Shown here piece by piece: positions 10,826 to 22,242 of a DNA stretch of 45,436 nucleotides; the stretch's first letter is position 1, and each line of letters starts with the position of its first letter. The notes below the pieces were generated by a model. The model had not been told where the DNA came from and did no database searches. It saw only the letters and a program-made list of their open reading frames with translations. Made by a program: the position numbers and the translations under genes. The stretch lies in NCBI GenBank assembly GCA_000969725.1, contig JXSR01S034780.1; one strand, 5' to 3'. This DNA comes from Ophiothrix spiculata (Eukaryota; Echinodermata; Ophiuroidea; Amphilepidida; Ophiotrichidae).

Positions 10826-11024
10826 TCTAACAAATAAATCCTCTTACTTCTTTCACGTAATTAAAAGCAACAGATTATATAGAAGTGCACTTAAAGAGTC
10901 TGGCAAATTTAATCAAGTAGATGACACAACCTAAGCATGTTATAACGCTTGACGAACACAGCTAACGGAAGCCTTGAACTGTTAAATTGCCTTACAAGTA
11001 TTACCTTTATTGCATTTCGCATGC
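10826..11024 (+). repeat. Module P, left part, before the gap
   Basis: P subfamily 1 from AAATCCTCTTACTT through GCAACAGATTATATAGAAGT, GTCTTTGAACTG-type sequence and CGCATGCACAACATTATAC. It then switches abruptly at 11,025 to unrelated sequence (GGTGGCATTTCATTAGG). The same 150 bp recur directly after the assembly gap. Confidence 0.75.
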
Positions 11025-11199
11025 ACAACATTATACGGTGGCATTTCATTAGGTGGGTATGCTAAAAAGGTGGTGTTGTTACATTTTTTCATGGGTTCTC
11101 GAACTTAATTTGATGTAAATTTACTATTCCTTGGCCTATTGACTTGTTTAATGTCTCATTTGAAAGCTTACACTTTCTACTATCTGTGGCCTGTAATTT

Positions 11200-11824
11200 N
11201 NNNNNNNNNNNNNNNNNNNNNNNNNNNNNNNNNNNNNNNNNNNNNNNNNNNNNNNNNNNNNNNNNNNNNNNNNNNNNNNNNNNNNNNNNNNNNNNNNNNN
11301 NNNNNNNNNNNNNNNNNNNNNNNNNNNNNNNNNNNNNNNNNNNNNNNNNNNNNNNNNNNNNNNNNNNNNNNNNNNNNNNNNNNNNNNNNNNNNNNNNNNN
11401 NNNNNNNNNNNNNNNNNNNNNNNNNNNNNNNNNNNNNNNNNNNNNNNNNNNNNNNNNNNNNNNNNNNNNNNNNNNNNNNNNNNNNNNNNNNNNNNNNNNN
11501 NNNNNNNNNNNNNNNNNNNNNNNNNNNNNNNNNNNNNNNNNNNNNNNNNNNNNNNNNNNNNNNNNNNNNNNNNNNNNNNNNNNNNNNNNNNNNNNNNNNN
11601 NNNNNNNNNNNNNNNNNNNNNNNNNNNNNNNNNNNNNNNNNNNNNNNNNNNNNNNNNNNNNNNNNNNNNNNNNNNNNNNNNNNNNNNNNNNNNNNNNNNN
11701 NNNNNNNNNNNNNNNNNNNNNNNNNNNNNNNNNNNNNNNNNNNNNNNNNNNNNNNNNNNNNNNNNNNNNNNNNNNNNNNNNNNNNNNNNNNNNNNNNNNN
11801 NNNNNNNNNNNNNNNNNNNNNNNN
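11200..11824. other. Assembly gap (625 N)
   Basis: A run of unknown bases. The reading frames that cross it are artefacts. The sequence on its right repeats sequence on its left. Confidence 0.99.
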
Positions 11825-12412
11825 ATATAGAAGTGCACTCAAAGAGTCGGGCAAATTTAATCAAGTAGATGACACAACCTAAGCATGTTATAACGCTCAA
11901 CGAACACAGCTAACGGAAGCCTTGAACTGTTAAATTGCCTTACAAGTATTACCTTTATTGCATTTCGCATGCACAACATTATACATAAACATGTAAATCC
12001 TATCTCTATCACCAATTACTCGAAAAAGGCGCCTGACCGTCTTAACATGCAAATCTTCTTAAACCACTTTCTTAGCTTGATAGATTATCTGTTGCACTTA
12101 ATTAAAGCTTCAGAGAATTTTCCATGATTGAATTTGTTTTAGGTAGTTGCGTCCTAAGTACTTAAATGCGTCAAATTTCATTTTGTGTATTAAGATTTGC
12201 TGCCTCTCCAGCTATTATGTTTATACTGCCGTGTGACTATGCTAATCACCTATCTTCTATAGAAGTCTTGTCAGTTAGTAACACCGTCTATATTGAAAAT
12301 TGTTTCACTTTAATCATCGACTTAAAACTGGTTTTCATATTGAATCCTTTAGCGGGCTTGCATGTTTTTTATATTTCCACCAAAATTCGGGTTTAGACCG
12401 ATGGCGTAGCAT
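11825..12412 (+). repeat. Module P plus downstream segment, copy of part of arm L
   Basis: Co-linear with 17,100-17,935 of arm L. It includes the P block with CGTCTTAACATGCAAATC and ATCTGTTGCACTTAATTAAA, then GTGTGACTATGCTAATC, a TCTTCTATAGA block, and CGATGGCGTAG, where similarity ends. The left edge is cut by the gap. Confidence 0.8.
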
Positions 12413-12869
12413 TGTCTACTTAGTGAAAATTAATCTACTGATAATGGTACATTATTTTAGATAAAAATAATCTTTGTAGTTATACTTTCATTAAATGCAT
12501 TTGAACGATCTTTCTTTCTGTTATATTTGCGATATGATTCGCCAGACGAGCGAGACGGCAGAACGTCATGTTAACAGCAAGTTTTGGCTACTTTTACATG
12601 TCAGAATATCAGAATGTTGACGTATTTGAATAGTCTGAATAATCTAAAGTGAATCTATGTTCTTTATAATATAATTAATTTATTAATATTAAATGAAGTG
12701 ACACCAATTTCAATCTTTAAACTGTACGGTAATTACATACATACTTATCACACGATAAGACAGTAAGAGATAAGCTGAGATAAATCTAGTCAAATGAATT
12801 AGACACAAATGCAGTAAGGCAGTTAATACCCACTATGTAATTTGGAGCATCTCAGTACCTCAGAAGCAA
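12413..12869. other. No recognised feature
   Basis: AT-rich spacer between two oppositely oriented module P copies; nothing recognised. Confidence 0.35.
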
Positions 12870-13188
12870 CTACCTACTTCAAAAATTATCATGAAGAAAA
12901 TCGAAGCAGTAATTAAGTGCAAGAGAAGGTCTAAAAGGCAGCATGAGTACTTTAAGACGATTTGCATGTTAAAACGGTAAGGCGCCTCTTACGAGTATTT
13001 GGTGGTAGAGATAAGATTTGCATGTTTATCTGCATACAAAATGCAATTAAGGTAATACTAGTTACTTTAGTTGATGTGTGCGTTCATGCATAAAGCATTC
13101 GCAGTTTTTGCTCATATATCTATTTCTTTTGAAGTACTCTTAATGTGAGCTGCACCATAATCTGTTGCTTATGATTAATTGAAAACAG
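12870..13188 (-). repeat. Module P copy, subfamily 2, minus strand
   Basis: The minus strand reads GCAACAGATTATGG, CGCACACATCAACTAA, AGTATTACCTTAATTGCAT, CACCAAATACTCG, GCGCCTTACCGTTTTAACAT, GCAAATC and TTGCACTTAATTA. It is closest to the 4,196 copy. With the + strand P at 11,825 it makes a head-to-head pair of different subfamilies. Confidence 0.75.
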
Positions 13189-14619
13189 AAAGATGTCAAC
13201 AATTACGATATAGGGGAAAACGTGATACCTACTTTTATTAGACACCTTTTACATTCTTAACTGTTTAAAATACGTAAAACGTTTAATTAAAGCTGATCTA
13301 TCGTCTGTGATTGGTCTAGAAAGGGTAACATGACGTCTTAGGTGGACATTTTCAGTGAACGATTAACGAAAACAACTCTATATTTTAAATTAAACCATCT
13401 CGATAATGGATAAACTTGTGACGAGGCCTGATGAAGAAACCTTAAAGTATCGGGTCCAGGGCATAATATAATAACATACGCATTAAATTAAAAAAATTCA
13501 ATGAGAGTGTATGCCAATTGACAGTAGACTCAATTTCCTGTGATTATGATGATTGAAAATATATCCAAGAAGGGAATATACTTGTGGGTACACTACACTA
13601 AATAACTAGCACTCGCAATCCGGCATTTCTGAAATCGGCAAAATTGACTGCCCTTCTAAAAACAGGACTTCAAAACGTATGGAAGGGCAATATGTTTGGT
13701 CATTATTTTGTTCTAATCATAAAGTTAGGTTTATTTAAAGATGCTCTGATGCCATTTTTGATCTCCAACTAATTTGGAAAAATTTAAAGGATTTTCTTTA
13801 ATTTGCGCTTGATTCTGGAAATACAAAATTCGGTTCTCAGTGATAGGGGGCGTTATACTTCAGCGTCCAATTTCTTGAAAGTTTTGCCTTGAAGGTGTAC
13901 TTTTATCATCATTTTGTGTTAGAAGAGACCATAATCATCTGAGAAAAGGCAGTGTTGAAGCAACCAGTTGCTTTATTATTGAGTTCTCTGGTGTTTTTAG
14001 GAAGCCATTTTGTACAGTAAGTCAATGGGAAGCTCTATTGTGATGTGTCGCCTTGTACGTCGCTTGAGTTTGGTTTGCCGTAAGAGTGTTTGCACGACGC
14101 GATACGCACCATACACACAGACCGTTTCGACGCCATCTGGGTGGAGCGCGGAGTAGTTTGTGATGTAAACAAGACATCAAAATCGGCTGTAACTCGTGAT
14201 TGACTTCAAATTATGACTTGAAAATTAAACTAAATAAATGTACTGTATATTCTTGTCATCATTACTTGTGATATGCTGTCCTGATACTGCGAAAAGATTG
14301 TAATGTGACGGGACTTTTTGTTTGCCGGCCCATGAAAATGGTGTTGTGAGTATGATATGACGTCACGTGTAAACCCTCTATTCCATACAAGCCTTGGTCA
14401 ATCTCCGGGTACTCCGGTTCCTTCCTACATCTAAAGATCGGACTTCTTTCTATTAATTCCATGTCGTTCCCCCGGTCAATCGTGAGATTGGTGTCTGTAA
14501 GCGACCAAGGATACTCTCCTGTGGAGCGCTGCGGCTGATACACAGCAGCGCCTTGGGACCTTCGGGTAATCAGCGCGCGGTATAAATATCTTCTATTTCT
14601 TAATACCTGATAAACAGGA
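13189..14619. other. Mixed old repeat debris, no gene supported
   Basis: Contains CTGATGAAG at 13,428-13,436. A comparatively GC-rich stretch at about 14,030-14,580 has a minus-strand frame (14,262-14,543) with no recognised domain. Read on the minus strand, this stretch carries GGAACCGGAGTACCCGGAGA, a string I recognise as recurrent in repeat sequence of several invertebrates, so I favour a repeat fragment over a gene. Confidence 0.4.
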
Positions 14620-14760
14620 TGATTTCCATTATTGTCTTTTAAAAATGTTCATATATTTTGGTTCTTAAAAAATCTTTATCAGCAAGGCTCAAATGAAACA
14701 AGAGTATAGCTGTCTCTTATCAAAATCCTTAAAAATAAAGTTGGCATTGATACTCGGGTT
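14620..14760 (+). repeat. Module S copy 2
   Basis: TTTTGGTTCTTA, CAGCAAGGCTCAAATGAAAC and AAGAGTATAGCTGT match 6,640-6,805 in the same orientation, with a short internal deletion relative to copy 1. Confidence 0.6.
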
Positions 14761-14944
14761 ATATTTAAGCCAAACGTTTTTCAAGCTTAAAACTTAGAAG
14801 TTGCTTAAAGCAAAAATTCTCTGTTTAAAGTAAGAAAAAAACATTGGTGACAAAATGGAAGCAAACTTATACGTATCCGTAGAAATAATATTTCCATAAA
14901 TATAATATGCATAATAATTTACCGCGATAATTTCGAACTTTACT

Positions 14945-15180
14945 TTCAACATAATCGTAATATGAGCCCTTTGGCATTTTAAGTGTTTCTTATTGACAAG
15001 AGTTCCTTTTCCAATGACGCAATACCAAAAGCCCCTTTTCGTGCTAGTGCGTTTAAGCGTCCTTTTCTCTTAGAATATTTTAACTCGACCTCGCTTTTTA
15101 GAATAAAATGTCTTTGGTCATATTTATATTTAAAAATGTTAAATTGGTAACAGCTTAACACGGTGTAATTCAAATTCACA
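14945..15180 (+). repeat. Module T copy 2
   Basis: TTTCAACATAATCG and CCCTTTGGCATTTTAAGTGT match 8,020-8,220 and lead into module Q copy 4. A minus-strand frame here has no recognised domain and is not kept in copy 1. Confidence 0.45.
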
Positions 15181-15210
15181 TGTAAGTCTCTTACTGTTGA
15201 TTACTAAGAA

Positions 15211-15415
15211 TCTTATTTTGTGCTACCTTCACGTCGTTGTCCAATGCAATTTGCACAGCCTCCAAGGGTGTATCTCTTAAACGGTGTGATAATCACACGA
15301 CATTCCCTGTAGCATTTGGCCAACAGTTTGATTATTCATAATATATACGTCTAGTGTTGTTTCATCTTCACGCCTTTCTTCGAATATACGATTAAGAAGC
15401 CCAAAGGCGTATACA
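15211..15415 (+). repeat. Module Q copy 4
   Basis: TCTTATTTTGTGCTACCTTC, TGTCCAATGCAATTTGCACA, TCTTAAACGGTGTGATAATC, GATTATTCATAATATATAC, GTCTAGTGTTGTTTCATC and TTCACGCCTTTCTTC. Confidence 0.8.
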
Positions 15416-15493
15416 AACTCTAGCCAAATTTATAAGGCACGTTATAATAACGGCAACGGTATAATGAATTTCATTGCATGACTAAGTTATCAG

Positions 15494-15525
15494 CCCCCCC
15501 CCCCAAAAAAAAAAAAAAAAAAAAA
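15494..15525. repeat. C11-A21 homopolymer pair
   Basis: A run of 11 C followed directly by a run of 21 A. Possible polymorphic tract or assembly-sensitive site. Confidence 0.95.
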
Positions 15526-16230
15526 GAATACCGTGTCTGTAGCAAAAACAAAATGACTGGAAATTTGGAAACTGTTTTGAAATGGCTTGAAATTAATCAT
15601 TCTATTCTAATGATAGTAGATATATACCATAGTGTCACGACATAATTTTGCTCACTATTTAAAACAGCAATCTTTTAAAACCTACACCCATATTCCAAAA
15701 TGAATTGAAAGTGGCTAAGATTGAATAAGAAAACAATAAATGAAAACTTGCTTGAAAGAAGATTTTTTGAATTTCAAGATGCAAATTCAGAAATCAGAAG
15801 TTTATTTTCTTTATGGGAAACAATTTCTCTTTTCAATGTCACGAAGTATACGTCATTTAACAGTAAATACAATAATCATCCTCCTGAAATTGACGTTGAA
15901 GAATCAAACGCGTGAATCAAACGTATATGGTATCAAATGTTTCTGATAAACAAATATGCGTTTCCAATTCTCATGTTGATAGGTGACTCGTGCACATCTT
16001 GACCACAGGTTTAATGAATGCATTTACTTACTTAATTGCATCTGCAAGCATAAGCGTACTTTTACCATCCTTAGTGAATAACATTGCCGCTTATAGATTA
16101 TAACATCCAGTGTAATATCGCTTTACAGATGGGACCTAAATTGTTAAAAGCAGCTAGCTTTAATGAGACAATGTTACAGCATACATGATCTTATTGATTA
16201 ACTGAATCAAGAATACTAATTAATTTTATA
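15526..16230. other. No recognised feature
   Basis: Overlapping short frames at 15,721-15,946 lack recognisable domains and reach no splice context I can support. Confidence 0.35.
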
Positions 16231-16404
16231 AATAAGATTGTTATACATAAAAGAAACTTTGTTCATAACACCAAACTTAAACCCTGTACACACAGGATGT
16301 AAACCATTGAATTTTGGAATAAGATTGTTATACATAAAAAAGAAACTTTGTTCATAACACCAAACTTAAAACTTGTACACACAGGATGTAAATCTTTGAG
16401 TTCT
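16231..16404. repeat. 87-bp tandem duplication
   Basis: AATAAGATTGTTATACATAA starts at 16,231 and again at 16,318. Both units run through CTTTGTTCATAACACCAAAC and TGTACACACAGGATGTAAA. The second unit runs into arm L of the palindrome. Confidence 0.9.
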
Positions 16405-17046
16405 TTCATCTTCAAATTGAAATATTTGTACTTTACCGCATTTGAGAGTGTACGATTTTAATTTCATCAGGTATAGCAAACCAGCAGATTTGACAGTTTT
16501 TGAAATATTTTGAATTTATGACAATAATTTTATACAATAGAGAATACCTATAATCTTACTCGAAGGCAAACAAACAATCATAATAATGAACAATGTACAT
16601 GAAGATACCTTACTGTTATTATTGAAGGAAATACATTTCGTTTGGTACTCATTTACGTCAAGGAAATTAATATCAAAAATATGAAGATACGATGCTCTTG
16701 TGTTAATATCTCAGTGACGGCTGTTGCAGATTTAAATCCGGTAATTTACATTTGGTAAAAAGGTAAGTACGACAGAAATTACAAGAATATATACTGTTAA
16801 AATTCGTTACAAGTCTGGGTTACTGGCTGTATTTTAAACCGAATTCATGACCTAATAATCTATAATCATTTAACCGAGACTGTTTTCAGTGTTTTCACTC
16901 ATCTTGCATAACAAAATACATTAAAAAAGGAAACATAACTGAATCTATTCAACTTTGATGAAATTCTGCTTCAAACCTATATAACATGTATAGCTCGTTG
17001 TTTAGTATTTATAAATTTGACGATCAACGTGATTCATTATTTATCG

Positions 17047-17400
17047 TTGTAACAAGTGAATCCTCTTACTTCATTTAATTAATTAAAAGCAACAGATTAT
17101 ATAGAAGAGCACTTAAAGAGTCAGACAAATTTAATCGAGTATAGGAGAAAACCTAAGCATGTTATAACGCTTGACGCACACAGCTAAAGGAAGTCTTGAA
17201 CTGTTAAATTGCCTTACAAGTATTACCTTTATTGCATCTCGCATGCACAACATTATACATTACCATGTAAATCCTATCTCTATCACCAATTACTCGAAAA
17301 AGGCGCCTTACCGTCTTAACATGCAAATCATCTTAAACCACTTTCTTGGCCTGATAGATTATCTGTTACACTTAATTAAAGCTTCAGAGAATTTTTCATG
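17047..17400 (+). repeat. Module P within arm L, reference copy
   Basis: Complete subfamily 1 copy. Its edges carry inverted TTAATTAAAAGCAACAGAT and ATCTGTTACACTTAATTAA. Between them lie AGTATTACCTTTATTGCAT, AAAAAGGCGCCTTACCGTCT and the octamer ATGCAAAT. Similarity among copies extends beyond these inverted ends, so P is not simply a free MITE. Confidence 0.8.
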
Positions 17401-17700
17401 ATGGACTTTGTTTTTTAGGAAGCTGCGTTCTAAGTACTTATTACAAATACTTATACAAAATTTCATTTGTGTATTAGATGATTTGAAAAGAATTCTTTTG
17501 TTCATAGTTATATATTGACCAAAAATGAGCACCATAGCTCATTTGTTTCAAAAAATCACCTTTGAACCTGAGGCATCCCCTTAAACCACTTTCTTGGCCT
17601 GATAGATTATCTGTTGCACTTAATTAACGCTTCAGAGAATTTTTCATGATTGAATTTGTTTTTTATGGAAGTGCGTCCTAAGTACTTAATTAAATGACTC
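17331..17700 (+). repeat. Local duplication of the module P end
   Basis: The block TTAAACCACTTTCTTGGCCT through TAAGTACTTA at about 17,331-17,440 recurs at 17,582-17,690, about 251 bp downstream. About 140 bp of unrelated sequence separates the copies. Arm R and copy B lack the extra block. Confidence 0.85.
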
Positions 17701-18599
17701 AAATTTCATTTTGTATATAAAGATTTGATGTTTCTCTATATGTTTATGCTACGGTGTGACTATGCTAATCCCCAATCTTCTATAGAGGTCTTGTCTGTAT
17801 AGTAACGCCGTCTTAAATACTGAATATTGTTTCATTTTAATTATCGACTGAAAAGATCATTTGGTTTTCAAAAAATTTTCCTCTTGAACTAATATTCCCA
17901 CAAAACAAAGGATTTTGACCGATGGCGTAGGGTAGTATATTCCGCAAAATTGTACCTCATCTTCTGACTGATGATGATAGTGTATTACAAGGGGTACAAC
18001 AATCTGAAGTGGTTGGTTGCAGTTATAATTATATTGAATGTATTTGAATGCATTATGCCATTCAATCAAAGGATTTTTAATATTACAAGTTCCTTTCTTG
18101 AATCTTGAATATAACATACCGATTCCACTCGTCCAATTCAACTACTGATTTTCTGAATTTAAGTCGCCCTTGCCGTTTAGCTATTTCATACCAGTGTTCA
18201 AAAACTTGTTAAAATACTTTGATGATATGCCAATTATAAAATATAATGTCTGTCAAACTTCTGGAAGTGATAGTGTTTAAAAATGTCAAGAGTTGATCAG
18301 ATGGTAAATAGTTGAATTGGACGGGTGGATATATATCAGATTCAGTTTTAGACTTTTAGACTTGATTCCTTTACATCAACTCCCATCAAAACAGGATCAA
18401 ATATTTTGATTGTTACGGTAAATTGAGACATACATTGCAGTTTACAGGCGTTTAAAACAGATCATTCAATATGAAATCCTAATACAGCAACGACTGATGG
18501 TTTAATCCCGCCTATCTTCTTTGATACTGTTTTTACATGTATATTATCTAACATCATTTACCTGAATTAAGAAAATATAGAAAGCTTCAGTCACTTAAC

Positions 18600-18710
18600 T
18601 AGTGCCGAGAAATGACGTCTAGCTTTTAACCTGGCATACTTGTATTGCTTTATTACTGCAACCAAGACACTGATCACGACCTTACATGTTCTGTCATGTC
18701 TCTACAATTT
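18600..18710. repeat. Palindrome spacer, start of the A/B duplicated block
   Basis: The 111 bp between arms L and R begin AGTGCCGAGAAATGACGTCT and are present also at the left edge of copy B (28,490-28,600). The block shared with B therefore begins exactly where arm L ends. Confidence 0.8.
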
Positions 18711-20623
18711 GTTAAGTGACTGAAGCGTCCTATATTCTCTTAATTCAGGTAAATGATGTTAGATAACATACATGTAAAAACAGTATCAAGGATTAGCGGG
18801 TTTACATCCTCAATCGTTGATGTATTACGATTTCATATTGAATGATCTCTTTTCAACGCCTGTAAACGGCAATGTACGTCTCAATTTACCGTAACAATCA
18901 AAATATTTGATCCTGTTCTGATGATAGCTGATGTAAAGAAATCAAGTCTCAAAAATATAACTGAATCTGATATACGTATATATTTTATATTCAAGATTAA
19001 AGAAAGGAACTTGTAATATTAAAAAGCCTTTGATTGAATGGCATAATGCATTCAAGTGCATTTAATACAATTATTACTACAACCAACCACTTCAGATTGT
19101 TGTACCCCTTGTAATACACTATCAGCATCAGTCAGAAGATGAGGTACAATATTTGCGGAATATACTACCCTACGCCATCGATCAAAATCCTTTGTTTTGT
19201 GGGAATATAAGTTCAAGATGAAAATTTGTTGAAAACCAAACGATCTTTTTTAGTCGATAATTCAAATGAAACAATATTCAATATTTAAGACGGCGGTACT
19301 ATACTGACAAGACCTCTATAGAAGATTGGGGATTAGCATAGTCACACCGTAGCATAAACATATAGAGAGACATCAAATCTTAATACACAAAATAAAATTT
19401 GACGCATCTAAGTACTAGGACGCAGCTTCCTAAAAACAAAGTTAATCATGAAAAATTCTCTGAAGCTTTATTAAGTGCAACAGATAATCTATCAGGCCAA
19501 GAAAGTGGTTTAAGAAGATTTGAATGTTAAGACGGTACGGCGCCCTTTTCGAGTAATTGGTGTTAGAGATAGGATTTACATGGTAATGTATAATGTTGTG
19601 CATGCGAGATGCAATAAAGGTAATACTTGTAAGGCAATTTAACAGTTCAAGACTTCCTTTAGCTGTGTGCGTCAAGCGTTATAATATGCTTAGGTTGTGT
19701 CATCTACTTGATTAAATTTGCCCGACTCTTTGAGTGCACTTCTATATAATCTGTTGCTTTTAATTAATTGAATGAAGTAAGAGGATTTACATGTATCAAC
19801 GATAAATAATGAATCACGTTGATCGCCAAATTTATCAGTACTAAACAACGAGCTATACATGTTATATAGGTTTGAAGCATATTTTTATCAATGTTAAATA
19901 AATTCAGTAAGTTTCCTTTTTTAATGTATTTTGATATACAAGATGTGTGAAAACACTGAATACAGTCTCAGTTAAATGATTATAGAATATATGGTCATGA
20001 ATTCTTTTAAAATACAACCAGCAAAGCCAGACTCGTAAAGAATGTTAACAGTATTATTTCCTGTATGTTCTGTCGTACTTACCTTTTACATAATGTAAAT
20101 TACTGGATTTCAATCTGCAACAGTCGTCACTGATCAAAATATAAGCATCGTACATGCATCTTCATATTTTAAAGCATAATGATAAGACAGTTAGAATACT
20201 TTTGCTGACTTATTGTTAAAATGAAAGTAAAACGAAATTCCTCATGTCTTTTTCCCCCCATTCATGAAATCGAAGCTCATTCACATACAGTTTGGATATT
20301 AATTTCTCTGACGTAAATGAGTACCAAACGTAATGTATTTCCTTCAATATCCTCACTGAAATTAAGGTATCGTCATGTACAGTATTCATTATGATTGTAT
20401 GTTGAACTTCGAGTAAGATTATATTTATTCTCTATAAATGTATGAAATTATTGTCATAAATTCAACATTTTTCAAAATTAAGTTGGTCAAATCTGACTAA
20501 TTTGCTAGTTTGCTCTGCCGGATGAAAAATAAAATTATAGACCCTCAAAATGTAGTAAAGTACAAATATTTCTATTTGAAGCTAAAAGAACTGAATTGTT
20601 TACATCCTTTCAATATGTACAAG
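18711..20623. repeat. Arm R of the large palindrome
   Basis: Begins GTTAAGTGACTGAAGC and ends at CAATATGTACAAG. It contains a module P copy on the minus strand at 19,440-19,790. Relative to arm L it has an extra stretch near 20,170-20,300 (around GAAATTCCTCATGTC). Confidence 0.85.
19440..19790 (-). repeat. Module P, minus strand, in arm R
   Basis: Read on the minus strand it aligns along its length to 17,047-17,400, including GCAACAGATTATATAGAAGT and TCTGTTGCACTTAAT. The octamer is changed here (ATTCAAAT). Confidence 0.85.
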
Positions 20624-20980
20624 TATTGCTTTAAGCAACTCTTTAATTTGGCGTGATGATCAGAATTTTTTTTTATGTAGATCTTATTTCAAAATAGGCA
20701 TGCATTTGTATACATGTGTCAATTACTCAAACATTCATTCTATATATTTCTTGAATTCTCTGATAGCTTCCTTTACTAATTTACTACGTCTCATCTGTAA
20801 AGCCGTTTTTCACTGTAGGGAACGTTATATATGGCAATCTGATTCATTAAGGAAGGGAAAGTACGCTTACAGTTGCAGATGGCATTAGGTAAATGTAAGA
20901 ATTTAAATATGGTCAAGATGTGGCCAGTCTCATATCAACATAGGAATTTGCATCACATATACCGAATGCACATTACATAT

Positions 20981-21478
20981 CAGTTCGGCGGAACTCACGA
21001 TTCGGATACGTAACCCACGTATATTTCGTATCCAAATTGTGATACCCGTGTCAGAATAAGGATATGGAGGGGTATACGAATTCTGATACGCCTGTCGTGG
21101 CGCAGGAAACAAATCGATAGCGCAAGCTGGCAAGTACATGTAGAACATCTTTCTTGCATTTATGATAAATGTATCTGTGGAAATGTCATTTCCATCTGTG
21201 CAATTCTAGCGGGACAGCTTCGAAACATGTCCTTATAGTTCCTTATCACAGAAGGCAAAATAATATGGCCAATACTTTCTTAGAATTTAGATGACAAATG
21301 ATGATAATGTTGTTCACTTTTATACATACTGGTATGGTGCGCGGCGAAGTTGAATATTTATTTCAGCGGATATCCCGTTTCAGCTGTTTTTAATCCAAAT
21401 TCGGATACGGGTATCAGAATTTTGATACAGAGTATCCAAATTCGGATACGTATCTGAATTGTGAGTTCCGCCAAACTG
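20981..21478. mobile_element. 498-bp TIR element in copy A
   Basis: The ends CAGTTCGGCGGAACTCAC and its inverse (GTGAGTTCCGCCAAACTG) match with one change. Multiple TTCGGATACG and ATACG repeats lie just inside both ends. ATAT lies on both sides, so the target duplication cannot be separated from the palindromic flank. There is no transposase. The same element sits at the same place in copy B, so it predates the duplication. Confidence 0.75.
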
Positions 21479-22242
21479 ATATTGTATATTATATACATGA
21501 TAAGTTAAAATTAATGCGTTTGATTTTTCAAGTTTAATTTCAGAAGAATATTTATTTTATTTCGGGCAAATAACTTAAAAAATTAAAAAGACAAATAGTT
21601 TCCTGTACTTGTACTCTTAAGCTTTCCCTTAAAATTCTTTCAAGTGTTCATGTAATGTTTTCTTATTCAATCTTAGCCACTTCCTAGTTATTCAGGAACA
21701 TCAGTCTATTTTTGATTGATCAGAATTCAGTATGCATATTAGGATATTTTAAAAAGTAAGCAAAATGTTGTACTGACACTAATCATCTTAAATCTACTCC
21801 CGGGAATCTACTACTGTCAAAAATTTTGATTTAGAGCAATTAAAGGTAAAGTATTTCCAAAACTCACCTAGTCCACTTTTGGTCGAAATTAAACCAAGCA
21901 CATAGGAATGGTATTCATCATGGGTACTAACATAAAAAATAAAAAAAAACTATCAGTCGCACGAGAATTTACCTTAGTAACTCGCTTAGTCCCGTGCATG
22001 AATTTTTCTAAAACTTACTATTTCTAATCAATAATAGGGTGAGCAGGTCATCTTTGTTACAGACTTATCTACAGGGTGTAGCAAAATGATTAGTACTCGG
22101 AATAAATAAATGTATTAATATACTTCTCGTTCCATTTTGAAGCTTGGAATGATCGTAATTGGTAGTTCATTTCATTGTCTTTAATTTGCAAAAACAATGA
22201 CAGCATTTTGTAATTTCGTTTCCAAGAACGGGAGGATTCTGT

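Larger units (their letters stand above)
16372..18599. repeat. Arm L of the large palindrome
   Basis: Inverted copy of 18,711-20,623. Matching landmarks include CTTGTAC with GGATGTAA at the outer end, CATTTACGTCA, ACATGTATAGCTCGTTGTTT, the P block, CTATAGAGGTCTTGTCTG, and GCTTCAGTCACTTAAC at the inner end. Similarity is clearly lower than between copies A and B. It holds an extra internal repeat (see 17,331-17,700) and lacks a roughly 130-bp piece of arm R. Frames at 17,171 (+) and 17,857 (-) recur in other copies but do not vary like coding sequence. Confidence 0.85.

Noticed and set aside
11089-11900. Long open frames across the 11 kb region on both strands
   Set aside because: They consist of assembly-gap N; no real coding sequence.
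14262-14543. 93-codon minus-strand frame in GC-richer sequence
   Set aside because: No recognised domain; contains a string typical of invertebrate repeats.
17171-17401. 76-codon frame in module P (+), with a close relative at 19,442-19,675 (-), also open at about 11,900-12,125
   Set aside because: It looks like a conserved small protein, but between copies most substitutions change the amino acid (I count about seven changing and three silent between the 17 kb and 11.9 kb copies), and subfamily 2 copies have stops or frame changes. This is the pattern of non-coding duplicates.
20930-21148. Frame repeated at 30,831-31,022 (YQNSYTPPYPYSDTG...)
   Set aside because: It is the TTCGGATACG-type repeat sequence of the 498-bp TIR element; conserved only because the copies are near-identical.
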